From NCBI GenBank assembly GCA_025999735.1, contig BNXR01000100.1, positions 1 to 6,409 on the forward strand: DNA of 6,409 nucleotides, in the 5' to 3' direction. Source of the stretch: Bacteroidia bacterium (GTDB lineage Bacteria; Bacteroidota; Bacteroidia; Bacteroidales; Marinifilaceae). A program made the position numbers and the translations under genes. This document shows positions 1-5,841 of the stretch, one piece after another. Position 1 is the stretch's first letter; each line of letters starts with the position of its first letter. The notes under the pieces were generated by a model, which saw only the letters and a program-made list of their open reading frames with translations, searched no databases and was not told the origin of the DNA.

Positions 1-1
1 A

Positions 2-907
2 AATGTAGTCCCCATTAGTAAGGCGGTCGTTGATGTTCTCGAAAAGGATTTGTCCGATTATGATTATGAGTTGGTTTTTATCGACAACAATTCTACGGAT
101 AACACACGTCCTCTTTTACGAGAAATCTGCAAAAGGAACCGGCGTATTAAAGCGATATTTAACGCCAAAAACTTTGGGCCAAACAATTCACCTGTTCAGG
201 GACTTTACCAGACAACCGGCGATTGTACCATCTGCTTGTGCTGTGATTTTCAAGATCCGGTAGAGTTGATTCCCTCTTTTGTTGCCGAATGGGAGAAGGG
301 TGCCATGATTGTGTCGGGCATAAAGACGACAAGTGATGAAAATAAAATTATTCGCTTTTTTCGGACATGTTATTACAAGACCATCAAAAAGATGTCTGCT
401 GTTGAGCAAATAGAACATTTTACCGGTTTTGGATTGTATGATAAATCTTTTGTAGATGTCCTTCGCAATTTGCACGACCCAACACCATTTTTGCGTGGTA
501 TTGTGGCGGAGTTGGGCTTCAAAAGGAAAAACATCGAATACCGGCAAGCCAAGCGGCGGGCAGGGAAAACAAAAAACAACTGGTATTCTCTCTACGATCT
601 GGCAATGTTAAGTTTCACTTCTTATACCAAAATAGGACTGCGTATTGCCACTCTTGCCGGCTTCGCAATGTCCGCCATATCGTTATGTGTGGCTCTGTTT
701 TACCTTGTCTATAAATTAGTTGCGTGGGATTCATTTTCGGCGGGGAGTGCGCCGATTGTCATTGGTGTCTTTTTTATGGGTGCTTTGCAGTTGTTTTTTA
801 TCGGTTTCATCGGCGAATATGTCATGGCAATGAACGCACGAATTATGAATAGACCCTTGGTGATAGAAGAAGAGCGCATTAACTTTGATGAATCTGAACT
901 TGTTTAA
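2..907 (+). CDS. Family 2 glycosyltransferase, GtrB/ArnC/DPM1-like, membrane anchored (5' end outside window)
   Basis: Predicted to transfer a sugar from a nucleotide sugar to a polyprenyl phosphate, or a similar lipid-linked acceptor, at the inner membrane. The frame is open from the first complete codon at base 2 (NVVPISKAVVDVL), which matches the stretch just after the usual YNEEEN motif, so roughly 15 N-terminal residues are missing. The TTG at 50 is internal, not a start. Visible signatures are IDNNSTDNT (from about base 80), the DxxD metal/nucleotide motif in CCDFQDP (Asp codon at 245) and the family-typical basic stretch RRAGKTKNNWYSLYDLA before the membrane part. Two hydrophobic segments follow, about 643-723 (IATLAGFAMSAISLCVALFY) and about 750-825 (IVIGVFFMGALQLFFIGFIG), with a short cytosolic tail. 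The gene ends normally at TAA 905-907. The donor sugar and acceptor cannot be read from the sequence. Confidence 0.92.
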   Translation, partial: NVVPISKAVVDVLEKDLSDYDYELVFIDNNSTDNTRPLLREICKRNRRIKAIFNAKNFGPNNSPVQGLYQTTGDCTICLCCDFQDPVELIPSFVAEWEKGAMIVSGIKTTSDENKIIRFFRTCYYKTIKKMSAVEQIEHFTGFGLYDKSFVDVLRNLHDPTPFLRGIVAELGFKRKNIEYRQAKRRAGKTKNNWYSLYDLAMLSFTSYTKIGLRIATLAGFAMSAISLCVALFYLVYKLVAWDSFSAGSAPIVIGVFFMGALQLFFIGFIGEYVMAMNARIMNRPLVIEEERINFDESELV

Positions 908-915
908 TAGAACGA

Positions 916-1341
916 ATGATGCAGAGGAGAAAAATTTTTATAAGCAGCGTTCAATTGGTTAAGGAAGCCATTGTAAATGCTGTTGCCCACCGCAATTACG
1001 ACAGCACGGCAAGTGTGCAGGTAATGCTTTTCAAAGACCGTTTGGAAGTTTGGAATCCGGGCACTTTACCACCGGAATTATCCATAGAAACACTAAAAAA
1101 CAATCATGGCTCTTACCCGCGCAATCCGCTCATTGCAGATGCTTTGTACTATGCCCATTACATAGAAAGAATGGGAACAGGAATTGAAGATATTGTAAAA
1201 AAATGTTTGAAGTTAGGCTTGCCCGAACCCACATTCGTGAATAAAGCGATAGAATATTTGAATTTGTATTTCGATTGTTTTGCTAAGAAAAATCGGGATG
1301 TTGTTTATGCTTTGTATGTGGAACAGTGGACAAAATATTAA
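916..1341 (+). pseudogene. Fragment of an AlbA_2/HATPase_c_4 (RecG-like) ATP-binding regulator
   Basis: The 141-codon frame carries only the C-terminal ATPase part of a protein family normally about 400-500 residues long, in which an N-terminal AlbA_2 (PF04326) domain precedes an HATPase_c_4 (PF13749) domain. Matches to the family are clear: an N-box-like VKEAIVNAVAHRNY, the G1-like WNPGTLPPEL, a YPRNPLIADALYYAHYIER stretch and the glycine motif MGTGIEDIVKKC, ending in GLPEPTF. The AlbA_2 domain is absent. After PEPTF the reading continues for about 35 residues (AIEYLNLYFDCFAKK...) that do not resemble the usual continuation, and the other two frames close at once there, so both ends look broken. 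It begins 8 bases after the glycosyltransferase stop. It is unrelated to sugar biosynthesis and is best read as a leftover of an insertion or replacement. An expressed short protein cannot be excluded. Confidence 0.75.
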
Positions 1342-1378
1342 ATTTAAAGTGATAAATTATATAAAACAATTCAGAGTT

Positions 1379-2218
1379 ATGAAAAATGAAAAAATTACCA
1401 CATGTAATATTTGTGGTGCTACTGTTCGAAAAGCACATGAAGTCCTTTTCAAGGGATTGACAGGATTAGGTGATTGGCAGGAAGAAGTTGCTATTTGCGA
1501 TTCTTGTGGATTTATTTTTGCGGCTAATCCGTTTATGGATGATGTGTTGGCGGACAGGTATAAAAATTTATCCAAGTACGAATTTGACTCCGGTGATTAT
1601 CAAATAGGCGCGGACGTTCCGTACATGAAACGTTGTAAACGTCAATTTGATTTTATCCTTGAAAATGTTGATTCGTTTGATTCTATTTTGGAGGTAGGTG
1701 CGGCTTCCGGCTATAACCTTAGTTTGTATAAGGACGAACAGAAAATTGGACATTCTGTGGCAGTGATGGGAATAGAACCATCCGGTGTGAATTGCAAATT
1801 AGCTCAAAAAAATTATGACATTCAGCTTTTTAATGGCTTATTTAGCGAATATATTGATAAAAATTCAAGTCAAAAATTTGACTTAATATTTTTCTCCCAT
1901 GTTTTGGAACATATTGTTAATCCAAGAGATTTTATTGAACAGTGTAAAACGATAAACAATAAATATATCTTTATCGAAGTCCCCACGTTTGATTATAAAT
2001 TTGAAAATGAATTTTTAGGCATGTTTTCAGATGAACATATCAACTATTTTACATTTGAAAGCTTGTCAAACTTGATGAATTCGTGTGGATATACTATCGT
2101 GGAGGCAGAAATGCCTTTGGGCATTCAAGTCAAAATAGCGGCAGGAGTGCCGGCACTCGTCACTCTATGGGTGTTAGCAGATGAACAACACAACCTCTAT
2201 CTACAAACCTGTCAGTAG
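1379..2218 (+). CDS. SAM-dependent sugar C-methyltransferase, N-terminal and catalytic part (frameshifted gene, 5' piece)
   Basis: Resembles nucleotide-sugar C-methyltransferases, which add a methyl group from S-adenosylmethionine to a sugar ring carbon. The ATG at 1379 is chosen over an in-frame ATG at 1280 because the family's zinc-binding N-terminus starts right after it: CNICGA (Cys 9, 12) and CDSCGF (Cys 40, 43), a PF08421-like domain. The Rossmann methyltransferase core follows, with motif I EVGAASG at residues 105-111, FDLIFFSHVLEH at 167-178 and YIFIEVPTFD at 196-205. The frame runs past AAGVPALVTLWV (254-265) and stops at TAG 2216-2218 after 279 residues. That is short of the usual ~400, because the C-terminal domain continues in the +1 frame (2181-2579). 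Upstream there is only a 37-base AT-rich gap. The SAM-binding core is complete, but without the C-terminal domain normal activity is doubtful. Confidence 0.85.
   Translation: MKNEKITTCNICGATVRKAHEVLFKGLTGLGDWQEEVAICDSCGFIFAANPFMDDVLADRYKNLSKYEFDSGDYQIGADVPYMKRCKRQFDFILENVDSFDSILEVGAASGYNLSLYKDEQKIGHSVAVMGIEPSGVNCKLAQKNYDIQLFNGLFSEYIDKNSSQKFDLIFFSHVLEHIVNPRDFIEQCKTINNKYIFIEVPTFDYKFENEFLGMFSDEHINYFTFESLSNLMNSCGYTIVEAEMPLGIQVKIAAGVPALVTLWVLADEQHNLYLQTCQ
2178..2218 (+). other. Frameshift zone inside the C-methyltransferase gene
   Basis: The upstream frame is open to TAG 2216-2218, and the downstream frame is closed by TAG at 2175-2177, so the shift must lie between these stops. Dropping one base at about 2201 gives the continuous reading EQHNLYYKPVSSSRVLLENY and a single 400-codon frame (1379-2579 minus one base), the usual family size. 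I see no slippery heptamer or long homopolymer here. The AGT triplet run at 2214-2224 changes length in threes and cannot explain it. A real one-base insertion or a sequencing/assembly error are the two main explanations. Confidence 0.75.
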
Positions 2219-2579
2219 TAGTAGAGTATTGCTGGAAAATTACATGAACAGTAACGCACAAACCATTTCGCGAATAAAAAAACTCATAGATTCTATTTCT
2301 CCTTCAACGAGATTGGCAGTTTGGGGAACCGGTAATCATACGTCCAGACTATTAGGAGCCACTTCTTTAGCTGAAAAGAATATCATTAAATTCTATGATT
2401 CCGATAATAAGAAATACAATTACCGGGTACTCGGGAAAAAAGTAGAGAAATTTGAACGGTATGATATTGAATCTGGGGCTGTTGAAGCCATTTTAATTAG
2501 TGCATACGCTGCTCAAGACGCAATAAAGGCTGCTATTGAAAAAGCCAATGTGGATGTTGAAATAATTACATTATACTAA
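2181..2579 (+). CDS. C-terminal domain of the same C-methyltransferase (frameshifted gene, 3' piece)
   Basis: This 132-codon frame encodes a domain like PF08484, the C-methyltransferase C-terminal domain. A helical stretch (VLLENYMNSNAQTISRIKKL) is followed by a Rossmann-like unit with LAVWGTGNHTSRLL (about residues 45-58), FYDSDNKK (71-78) and a closing strand VDVEIITLY. In intact relatives this domain sits directly behind the methyltransferase core in one protein of about 400 residues. The preceding gene encodes exactly the missing part in the other frame and overlaps it by 38 bases. The ATG at 2181 is therefore probably not an original start, although independent translation from it is possible. 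TAA at 2577-2579 is followed by 22 bases before the next start. Confidence 0.75.
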   Translation: MNNTTSIYKPVSSSRVLLENYMNSNAQTISRIKKLIDSISPSTRLAVWGTGNHTSRLLGATSLAEKNIIKFYDSDNKKYNYRVLGKKVEKFERYDIESGAVEAILISAYAAQDAIKAAIEKANVDVEIITLY

Positions 2580-2601
2580 TTTATTGATAATTTTAAGTTT
2601 T

Positions 2602-3249
2602 ATGCATCCCAGCAAAATTATACATCAGGATTTAGAACGCATCGTTGCTACTGACATTGATTGGCAGCGGTTTGAAGGTAAGCGGATGGGTGAAAATATT
2701 TGTGTTTCTTATATGCACCAATATGACACTCCGGTTAAAGTAGTTCGCCCGGCCCATACGTACGGACCGGGAATGGATTTGAATGACGGGCGCGTGTTTG
2801 CGGATTTTGTGCGGGATATTGTTGAGGATAAAGATATTGTGATGAAGAGTGATGGCAGTGCCTCGCGTGCTTTTTGTTATTTGAGTGATGCCACGATTGC
2901 TTTCTTTAAAATCCTGCTTGACGGGAAAAATGGCGAAGCCTATAATATGGCTAATCCGTCTCAGGAAGTTAGCATTCTCGAATTAGCAGAGATGTTGGTG
3001 TCTTTGTTTCCTGAGAAACAGTTGAAAGTGGTCAGGCAAGCGCGAGTTGGAGATGATTATTTGGTATCTCCAAGTACCCATGCTTCGTTAGTGATTAAAA
3101 AAATACAGTCTTTGAATTGGAATCCGACCATTGATATTGACGAGGGATTTCGCAGAACAATACTAAGCCATACTGATAATTTAATATTCTTTAATAAATG
3201 GGTTGGTAAATTAACATTTAGTATTCTTCCTTATAATCTGGCTGCCTGA
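2602..3249 (+). CDS. NAD-dependent epimerase/dehydratase with internal deletion (probably inactive)
   Basis: Related to extended SDR sugar-nucleotide epimerases/dehydratases such as dTDP-glucose 4,6-dehydratase or UDP-glucuronate decarboxylase-like proteins. The C-terminal part is well conserved: GKRMGENICVSY (26-37), VVRPAHTYGPGM (47-58), DGRVFADFV (62-70), RAFCYLSDA (89-97), YNMANP (114-119) and EGFRRT (181-186). The N-terminus, KIIHQDLERIVATDIDWQRF, matches the leader that in full-length relatives precedes GKTVLITGANGF. Here EGK (25-27) runs straight into RMGEN, so the GxxGxxG NAD-binding loop, the catalytic Ser/Thr and the Tyr of YxxxK are missing (Arg23 stands at the Tyr position). Length is 215 residues against about 310-345 for the family. 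ATG at 2602 is preferred to the TTG at 2584 because the conserved leader starts just after it. The last ~28 residues look non-homologous. Its stop TGA overlaps the next start (TGATG). Confidence 0.82.
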   Translation: MHPSKIIHQDLERIVATDIDWQRFEGKRMGENICVSYMHQYDTPVKVVRPAHTYGPGMDLNDGRVFADFVRDIVEDKDIVMKSDGSASRAFCYLSDATIAFFKILLDGKNGEAYNMANPSQEVSILELAEMLVSLFPEKQLKVVRQARVGDDYLVSPSTHASLVIKKIQSLNWNPTIDIDEGFRRTILSHTDNLIFFNKWVGKLTFSILPYNLAA

Positions 3250-4136
3250 TGAAGAAAGTACTTTTAACAGGCGGTAGCGGATTTATTGGACGGAACGTCA
3301 AAGAATCCTATTTGTCGGAGAAATATCAGCTACTTGCGCCAAGCAGTAAAGAGTTGAATCTTGTCGACACGGAAGCGGTGGATGCGTTTTTCAAACAAAA
3401 CAAAATAGACTTCGTCATTCATGCCGCCGTGAAGCCCGGTCATCGCAATGCCAAAGATTTATCGGCTATTTTTCAAACGAACACGCGCATGTTTTTCAAT
3501 TTGGAACGGCACAAACAGGACTATGAAAAAATGCTGGTTTTAGGTTCGGGAGCGATTTATGATATGCAGCATTATCGCCCCAAAATGAAAGAAGAAGAAT
3601 GGACAAAATGTATCCCGGTAGATGACCATGGCTTTTGCAAATATGTATGCGAAAAAGTGATAGAACACAGTTCAAATATCTACGATTTACGCATTTTTGG
3701 CATTTTTGGAAAATATGAAGACTATGCCATCCGATTTATATCCAATGCTATCTGTAAGGCACTGTTTGATTTGCCCATCACCATCAAGCAAAATCGCAAA
3801 TTCGATTATTTGTATGTGAATGATTTGATGCCGGTTTTGGATTGGTTTATAGAGCATGACCCACAATATGCTTCTTACAATATTACACCGGATAATGCCA
3901 TCTCATTGTATGAACTCGCCGGCATTGTGAAAGAAGTCGCCGATGAACCGGAACTGCCTGTTCAAGTGGCTCAAGATGGCGTGGGTTTGGAATATAGCGG
4001 CGACAATTCGCGGTTAAAAAGTGAATTTAAAGAGTTGCGATTAACACCCATTCGCGATGCCATACAAGAGTTATATGGCTGGTATCGTGATAATAAGGGG
4101 TGTATTGATAGAAATTTACTTTTGGTTGATAAATGA
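3249..4136 (+). CDS. NAD(P)-dependent sugar epimerase/reductase (SDR family)
   Basis: Predicted cytosolic enzyme acting on a nucleotide sugar (epimerisation, reduction or dehydration), likely in the same sugar pathway as its neighbours. At 295 residues it appears full length. The N-terminus has the NAD(P)-binding glycine motif LLTGGSGFIG (Gly 8, 11, 14), then DFVIHAA (54-60), the catalytic serine region LVLGSGAIYD (96-105, Ser100), a DHGFCKYVCEK segment at 126-136, RIFGIFGKYEDY (148-159) and YLYVNDLMPVLDW (188-199). The YxxxK catalytic pair seems to read His127-Gly-Phe-Cys-Lys131, with His where Tyr is usual; this may be normal for the subfamily. The start ATG overlaps the previous stop by one base, suggesting translational coupling. 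The last 75 codons (from Tyr221) lie in the long direct repeat and recur downstream at 5519-5746 with one amino-acid change (Ala241 to Asp). Confidence 0.9.
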   Translation: MKKVLLTGGSGFIGRNVKESYLSEKYQLLAPSSKELNLVDTEAVDAFFKQNKIDFVIHAAVKPGHRNAKDLSAIFQTNTRMFFNLERHKQDYEKMLVLGSGAIYDMQHYRPKMKEEEWTKCIPVDDHGFCKYVCEKVIEHSSNIYDLRIFGIFGKYEDYAIRFISNAICKALFDLPITIKQNRKFDYLYVNDLMPVLDWFIEHDPQYASYNITPDNAISLYELAGIVKEVADEPELPVQVAQDGVGLEYSGDNSRLKSEFKELRLTPIRDAIQELYGWYRDNKGCIDRNLLLVDK

Positions 4137-4273
4137 AAATCATCTTTTATATTCGATTTTCGTTTCGATGTTAGACTATTGCTCATTTGATAAAAATGAC
4201 TTACCTTTACCGTTTCTAAAAAAATAAACAATATGGATTTCAGTAGAAAATTGCCGATAGGCATTCAGGATTT
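3909..4273 (+). repeat. Long direct repeat, copy 1 (365 bp)
   Basis: This copy spans the last 75 codons of the intact epimerase, the 96-base spacer, and the first codons of a truncated AAA-ATPase_like gene. It matches 5519-5882 with substitutions at 3970, 4055, about 4138, 4183, 4184, 4244 and 4259, plus one extra base near 4139, which is about 98% identity. Similarity begins at TATGAACTCGCC and ends at CATTCAGGATTT, beyond which the two copies differ completely. Because this copy is joined to the intact epimerase, its left flank is presumably the ancestral one. Confidence 0.97.
4178..4209 (+). promoter_or_regulatory. Possible Bacteroidota-type promoter in repeat copy 1
   Basis: ATTG at 4178-4181 and TACCTTTA at 4202-4209, separated by 20 bases, resemble the Bacteroides -33 (TTTG) and -7 (TAnnTTTG) elements with one mismatch each. 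It lies 24 bases before the ATG of the AAA stub at 4233 and 84 bases before the radical SAM gene, so it could now drive that gene. Short AT-rich matches like this occur by chance. Confidence 0.3.
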
Positions 4274-4289
4274 CACAAAACAATGTTAA
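4233..4289 (+). pseudogene. 18-codon stub of the AAA-ATPase_like gene start
   Basis: ATG at 4233 begins MDFSRKLPIGIQDF, identical in protein to the first 14 residues of the AAA-ATPase_like gene at 5842. It then leaves homology at base 4274 and ends TKQC-TAA (stop 4287-4289). This is the piece of the AAA gene left in repeat copy 1 after the downstream block was inserted. Its stop lies only 3 bases before the radical SAM ATG at 4293, so translation of the stub could act as a short leader that delivers ribosomes to that gene. That role is inference. Confidence 0.85.
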
Positions 4290-4297
4290 GTTATGAA
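4276..4297 (+). repeat. Short direct repeat at left end of inserted block
   Basis: CAAAACA (4276-4282), five unmatched bases, then AAGTTATGAA (4288-4297) reaching into the radical SAM start codon. The same two words recur in the same order at 5502-5524 with a six-base gap, marking the other end of the block. Confidence 0.6.
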
Positions 4298-5492
4298 TAG
4301 ATTGGTTTTCAGCGAGTTGCAAAGTGTGATTAAGGATCGGGATGTGTATATTTGGGGTGCCGGTTATTACGGGGATTGTGTGCACAAAAAATGCTGCGAT
4401 CAGGGCATTGCCGTAAAAGGTTTTTTGGACAAAAACCCGCAATTGGAAGGTACACAATTGAAAGGATTACCCATTTCCAACCCCTCTGTATTGGAACAAT
4501 ACATCGACAAAAAGCCGTTTGTGATGTTGGGAGCACCCACGTCTGTAAACAAAATGGAATCCTATTTGCTTAAACAGGGCTTTATCAAAGATGCCGATTT
4601 TTATTCAACATCAAATAATATAGAGTATTTTATTGATATTTCGGGAACGTGTAACTTGGTTTGTCCGAGTTGTCCGCGTGGCAATTCGCCACAGAATGCC
4701 ATAAAGGGATTTATGGATATTGCTCTGTTTAAGGCTATTGTTGAAAAAATACAAAGTGAAGAAAAAAATTTGATGCCCTTGGCGTTATACAATTGGGGGG
4801 AGCCTTTTTTACATCCGAATTTAGCTGATTTTATTAGGCATTTGAAAGAAAAAAATATTTACACCGTCTTGTCGAGCAATATGAGTTTAGAAAAAAGCAT
4901 AGATGCCGCCTTGCGTGCCAATCCGGATTGGCTCAAAATATCGTTATCCGGCTACTATCAAGCTACATACGCCACAACTCACACGGGCGGAAATAGTAAT
5001 CTTGTAAAATCAAATCTGTATCGCATAAAATATCTCATTGATAAATATAAATTAACAACCAAAGTGGAAGTAAATTACCACAAATATTTAAATAATTTGG
5101 GTGAAGATTGGCAAAAAATGAAAGATTTGTGCCAAGAGCTTGATTTTATTTTGCATGATGTAGAGGCTTATTTTATGCCCATTGAACGAAAAATAGACCA
5201 CTATAACCATAAGCTGGTGAAGCATTTGGAGGAATTACAAAATTTATTTATAAACAAAGCGGTTTTAGATGTAAACAGTACACCGGAGCGAGTAAAATTG
5301 CCCTGTTTTTATCAAAGCAAGCAGGTTGCGATTGATTGCAACGGCAAGGTACAATTATGTTGCCAAACCTATGATGATATAAATACGTTTGATATTGATT
5401 ACTTGCGTACACCGCTGCAAACAATAGTGGATAGAAAATTGCAACATAAATTTTGCGATGAGTGCAAGACTTGCGGGCAAGCATTACAATAA
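4293..5492 (+). CDS. Radical SAM/SPASM-like protein with N-terminal nucleotide-binding-like domain
   Basis: A 399-residue protein in two parts. Residues 1 to about 105 form a Rossmann-like unit: DVYIWGAGYYGD (17-28), VKGFLDKNPQLEG (41-53), LKGLPI (56-61) and PFVMLGAP (75-82), similar in pattern to sugar-modification domains and to the C-terminal domain of the methyltransferase at 2181-2579. From about 112 a radical SAM core follows, with the [4Fe-4S] motif CNLVCPSC (Cys 120, 124, 127), the SAM-contacting NWGEPFLHP (167-175) and LSSNMS (193-198). A C-terminal cysteine set (338, 349, 356, 357, 388, 391, 394) in PCFY, DCNGKVQLCC and CDECKTCG suggests a SPASM-like auxiliary cluster. It probably performs a radical modification linked to the surface polysaccharide, but the substrate is unknown and a peptide substrate cannot be excluded. 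ATG at 4293 follows the AAA stub stop by 3 bases; TAA is at 5490-5492. It is the only gene in the inserted block. Confidence 0.88.
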   Translation: MNRLVFSELQSVIKDRDVYIWGAGYYGDCVHKKCCDQGIAVKGFLDKNPQLEGTQLKGLPISNPSVLEQYIDKKPFVMLGAPTSVNKMESYLLKQGFIKDADFYSTSNNIEYFIDISGTCNLVCPSCPRGNSPQNAIKGFMDIALFKAIVEKIQSEEKNLMPLALYNWGEPFLHPNLADFIRHLKEKNIYTVLSSNMSLEKSIDAALRANPDWLKISLSGYYQATYATTHTGGNSNLVKSNLYRIKYLIDKYKLTTKVEVNYHKYLNNLGEDWQKMKDLCQELDFILHDVEAYFMPIERKIDHYNHKLVKHLEELQNLFINKAVLDVNSTPERVKLPCFYQSKQVAIDCNGKVQLCCQTYDDINTFDIDYLRTPLQTIVDRKLQHKFCDECKTCGQALQ

Positions 5493-5501
5493 TTTTACGT
5501 G

Positions 5502-5524
5502 CAAAACATGATAAAAGTTATGAA
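5502..5524 (+). repeat. Short direct repeat at right end of inserted block
   Basis: CAAAACA (5502-5508), six unmatched bases, AAGTTATGAA (5515-5524). The last word overlaps the first bases of repeat copy 2, so the right junction falls inside a 10-base match to the radical SAM start region. This looks like the leader of a following gene (AAGTT-ATGAA) joined to the epimerase at the shared TATGAA. Confidence 0.6.
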
Positions 5525-5746
5525 CTCGCCGGCATTGTGAAAGAAGTCGCCGATGAACCGGAACTGCCTGTTCAAGTGGATCAAGATGGCGTGGGTTTGG
5601 AATATAGCGGCGACAATTCGCGGTTAAAAAGTGAATTTAAAGAGTTGCGATTAACACCCATTCGTGATGCCATACAAGAGTTATATGGCTGGTATCGTGA
5701 TAATAAGGGGTGTATTGATAGAAATTTACTTTTGGTTGATAAATGA
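5519..5746 (+). pseudogene. Headless 3' end of the epimerase gene (duplicate)
   Basis: Encodes the last 75 residues of the epimerase at 3249-4136, from YELAGIVKEV to NLLLVDK and its stop TGA, with a single change (VAQDG to VDQDG). It lacks the NAD-binding and catalytic parts. The frame is open leftward to a GTG at 5462, but that stretch lies over the radical SAM gene's 3' end in another frame and is unrelated, so no functional protein is expected. Confidence 0.93.
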
Positions 5747-5786
5747 AGTCATCTTTTATATTCGATTTTCGTTTCGATGTTAGACT

Positions 5787-5818
5787 ATTGCCTATTTGAT
5801 AAAAATGACTTACCTTTA
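5787..5818 (+). promoter_or_regulatory. Possible Bacteroidota-type promoter for the AAA-ATPase_like gene
   Basis: ATTG at 5787-5790 and TACCTTTA at 5811-5818 with a 20-base spacer approximate the Bacteroides -33/-7 pattern, 24 bases before the ATG at 5842. Both elements are unchanged from repeat copy 1, while two substitutions fall in the spacer between them. Only pattern resemblance supports this. Confidence 0.35.
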
Positions 5819-5841
5819 CCGTTTCTAAAAAAATAAACAAT

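Larger units (their letters stand above)
4274..5518 (+). other. 1245-bp inserted block carrying the radical SAM gene
   Basis: This unique block sits between the two 365-bp direct repeats and contains the whole radical SAM gene plus 19 bases before it and 26 bases after it. Removing the block and one repeat copy would restore an uninterrupted order of epimerase, spacer and AAA-ATPase_like gene. No transposase, integrase or terminal inverted repeat is present, so it is not a recognisable insertion sequence. Single-crossover integration of a circle, or a tandem duplication with replacement, would give this structure. Confidence 0.75.

Noticed and set aside
188..579. Antisense open frames over the glycosyltransferase
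   Set aside because: They lie opposite a well-supported gene and show no recognisable domain or compositional sign of coding.
1311..1345. Promoter for the methyltransferase from TTTG at 1311-1314
   Set aside because: The sequence at the proper distance (TATTAAAT) is a poor match to TAnnTTTG; AT-rich sequence alone is not enough.
2195..2225. Programmed ribosomal frameshifting or triplet phase variation in the methyltransferase
   Set aside because: No slippery heptamer is seen, and the AGT run changes length in multiples of three, so it cannot switch frame.
4134..4161. Possible terminator hairpin GAAAATC/GATTTTC after the epimerase
   Set aside because: Only 7 AT-rich pairs with a 13-base loop, no following T-run, and repeat copy 2 destroys the left arm.
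4176..4536. Minus-strand and alternative-frame ORFs over the radical SAM start
   Set aside because: No family resemblance, and they conflict with the strongly supported radical SAM frame.
5462..5518. Extended 94-codon ORF starting GTG at 5462 as a small real gene
   Set aside because: Its first 19 codons overlap the radical SAM 3' end out of frame and the rest is a duplicated epimerase tail; it is a junction artefact.
4274..5518. Insertion sequence or integron cassette
   Set aside because: No transposase or integrase, no terminal inverted repeats and no attC-like structure; the 365-bp flanking repeats are far too long to be a target-site duplication.
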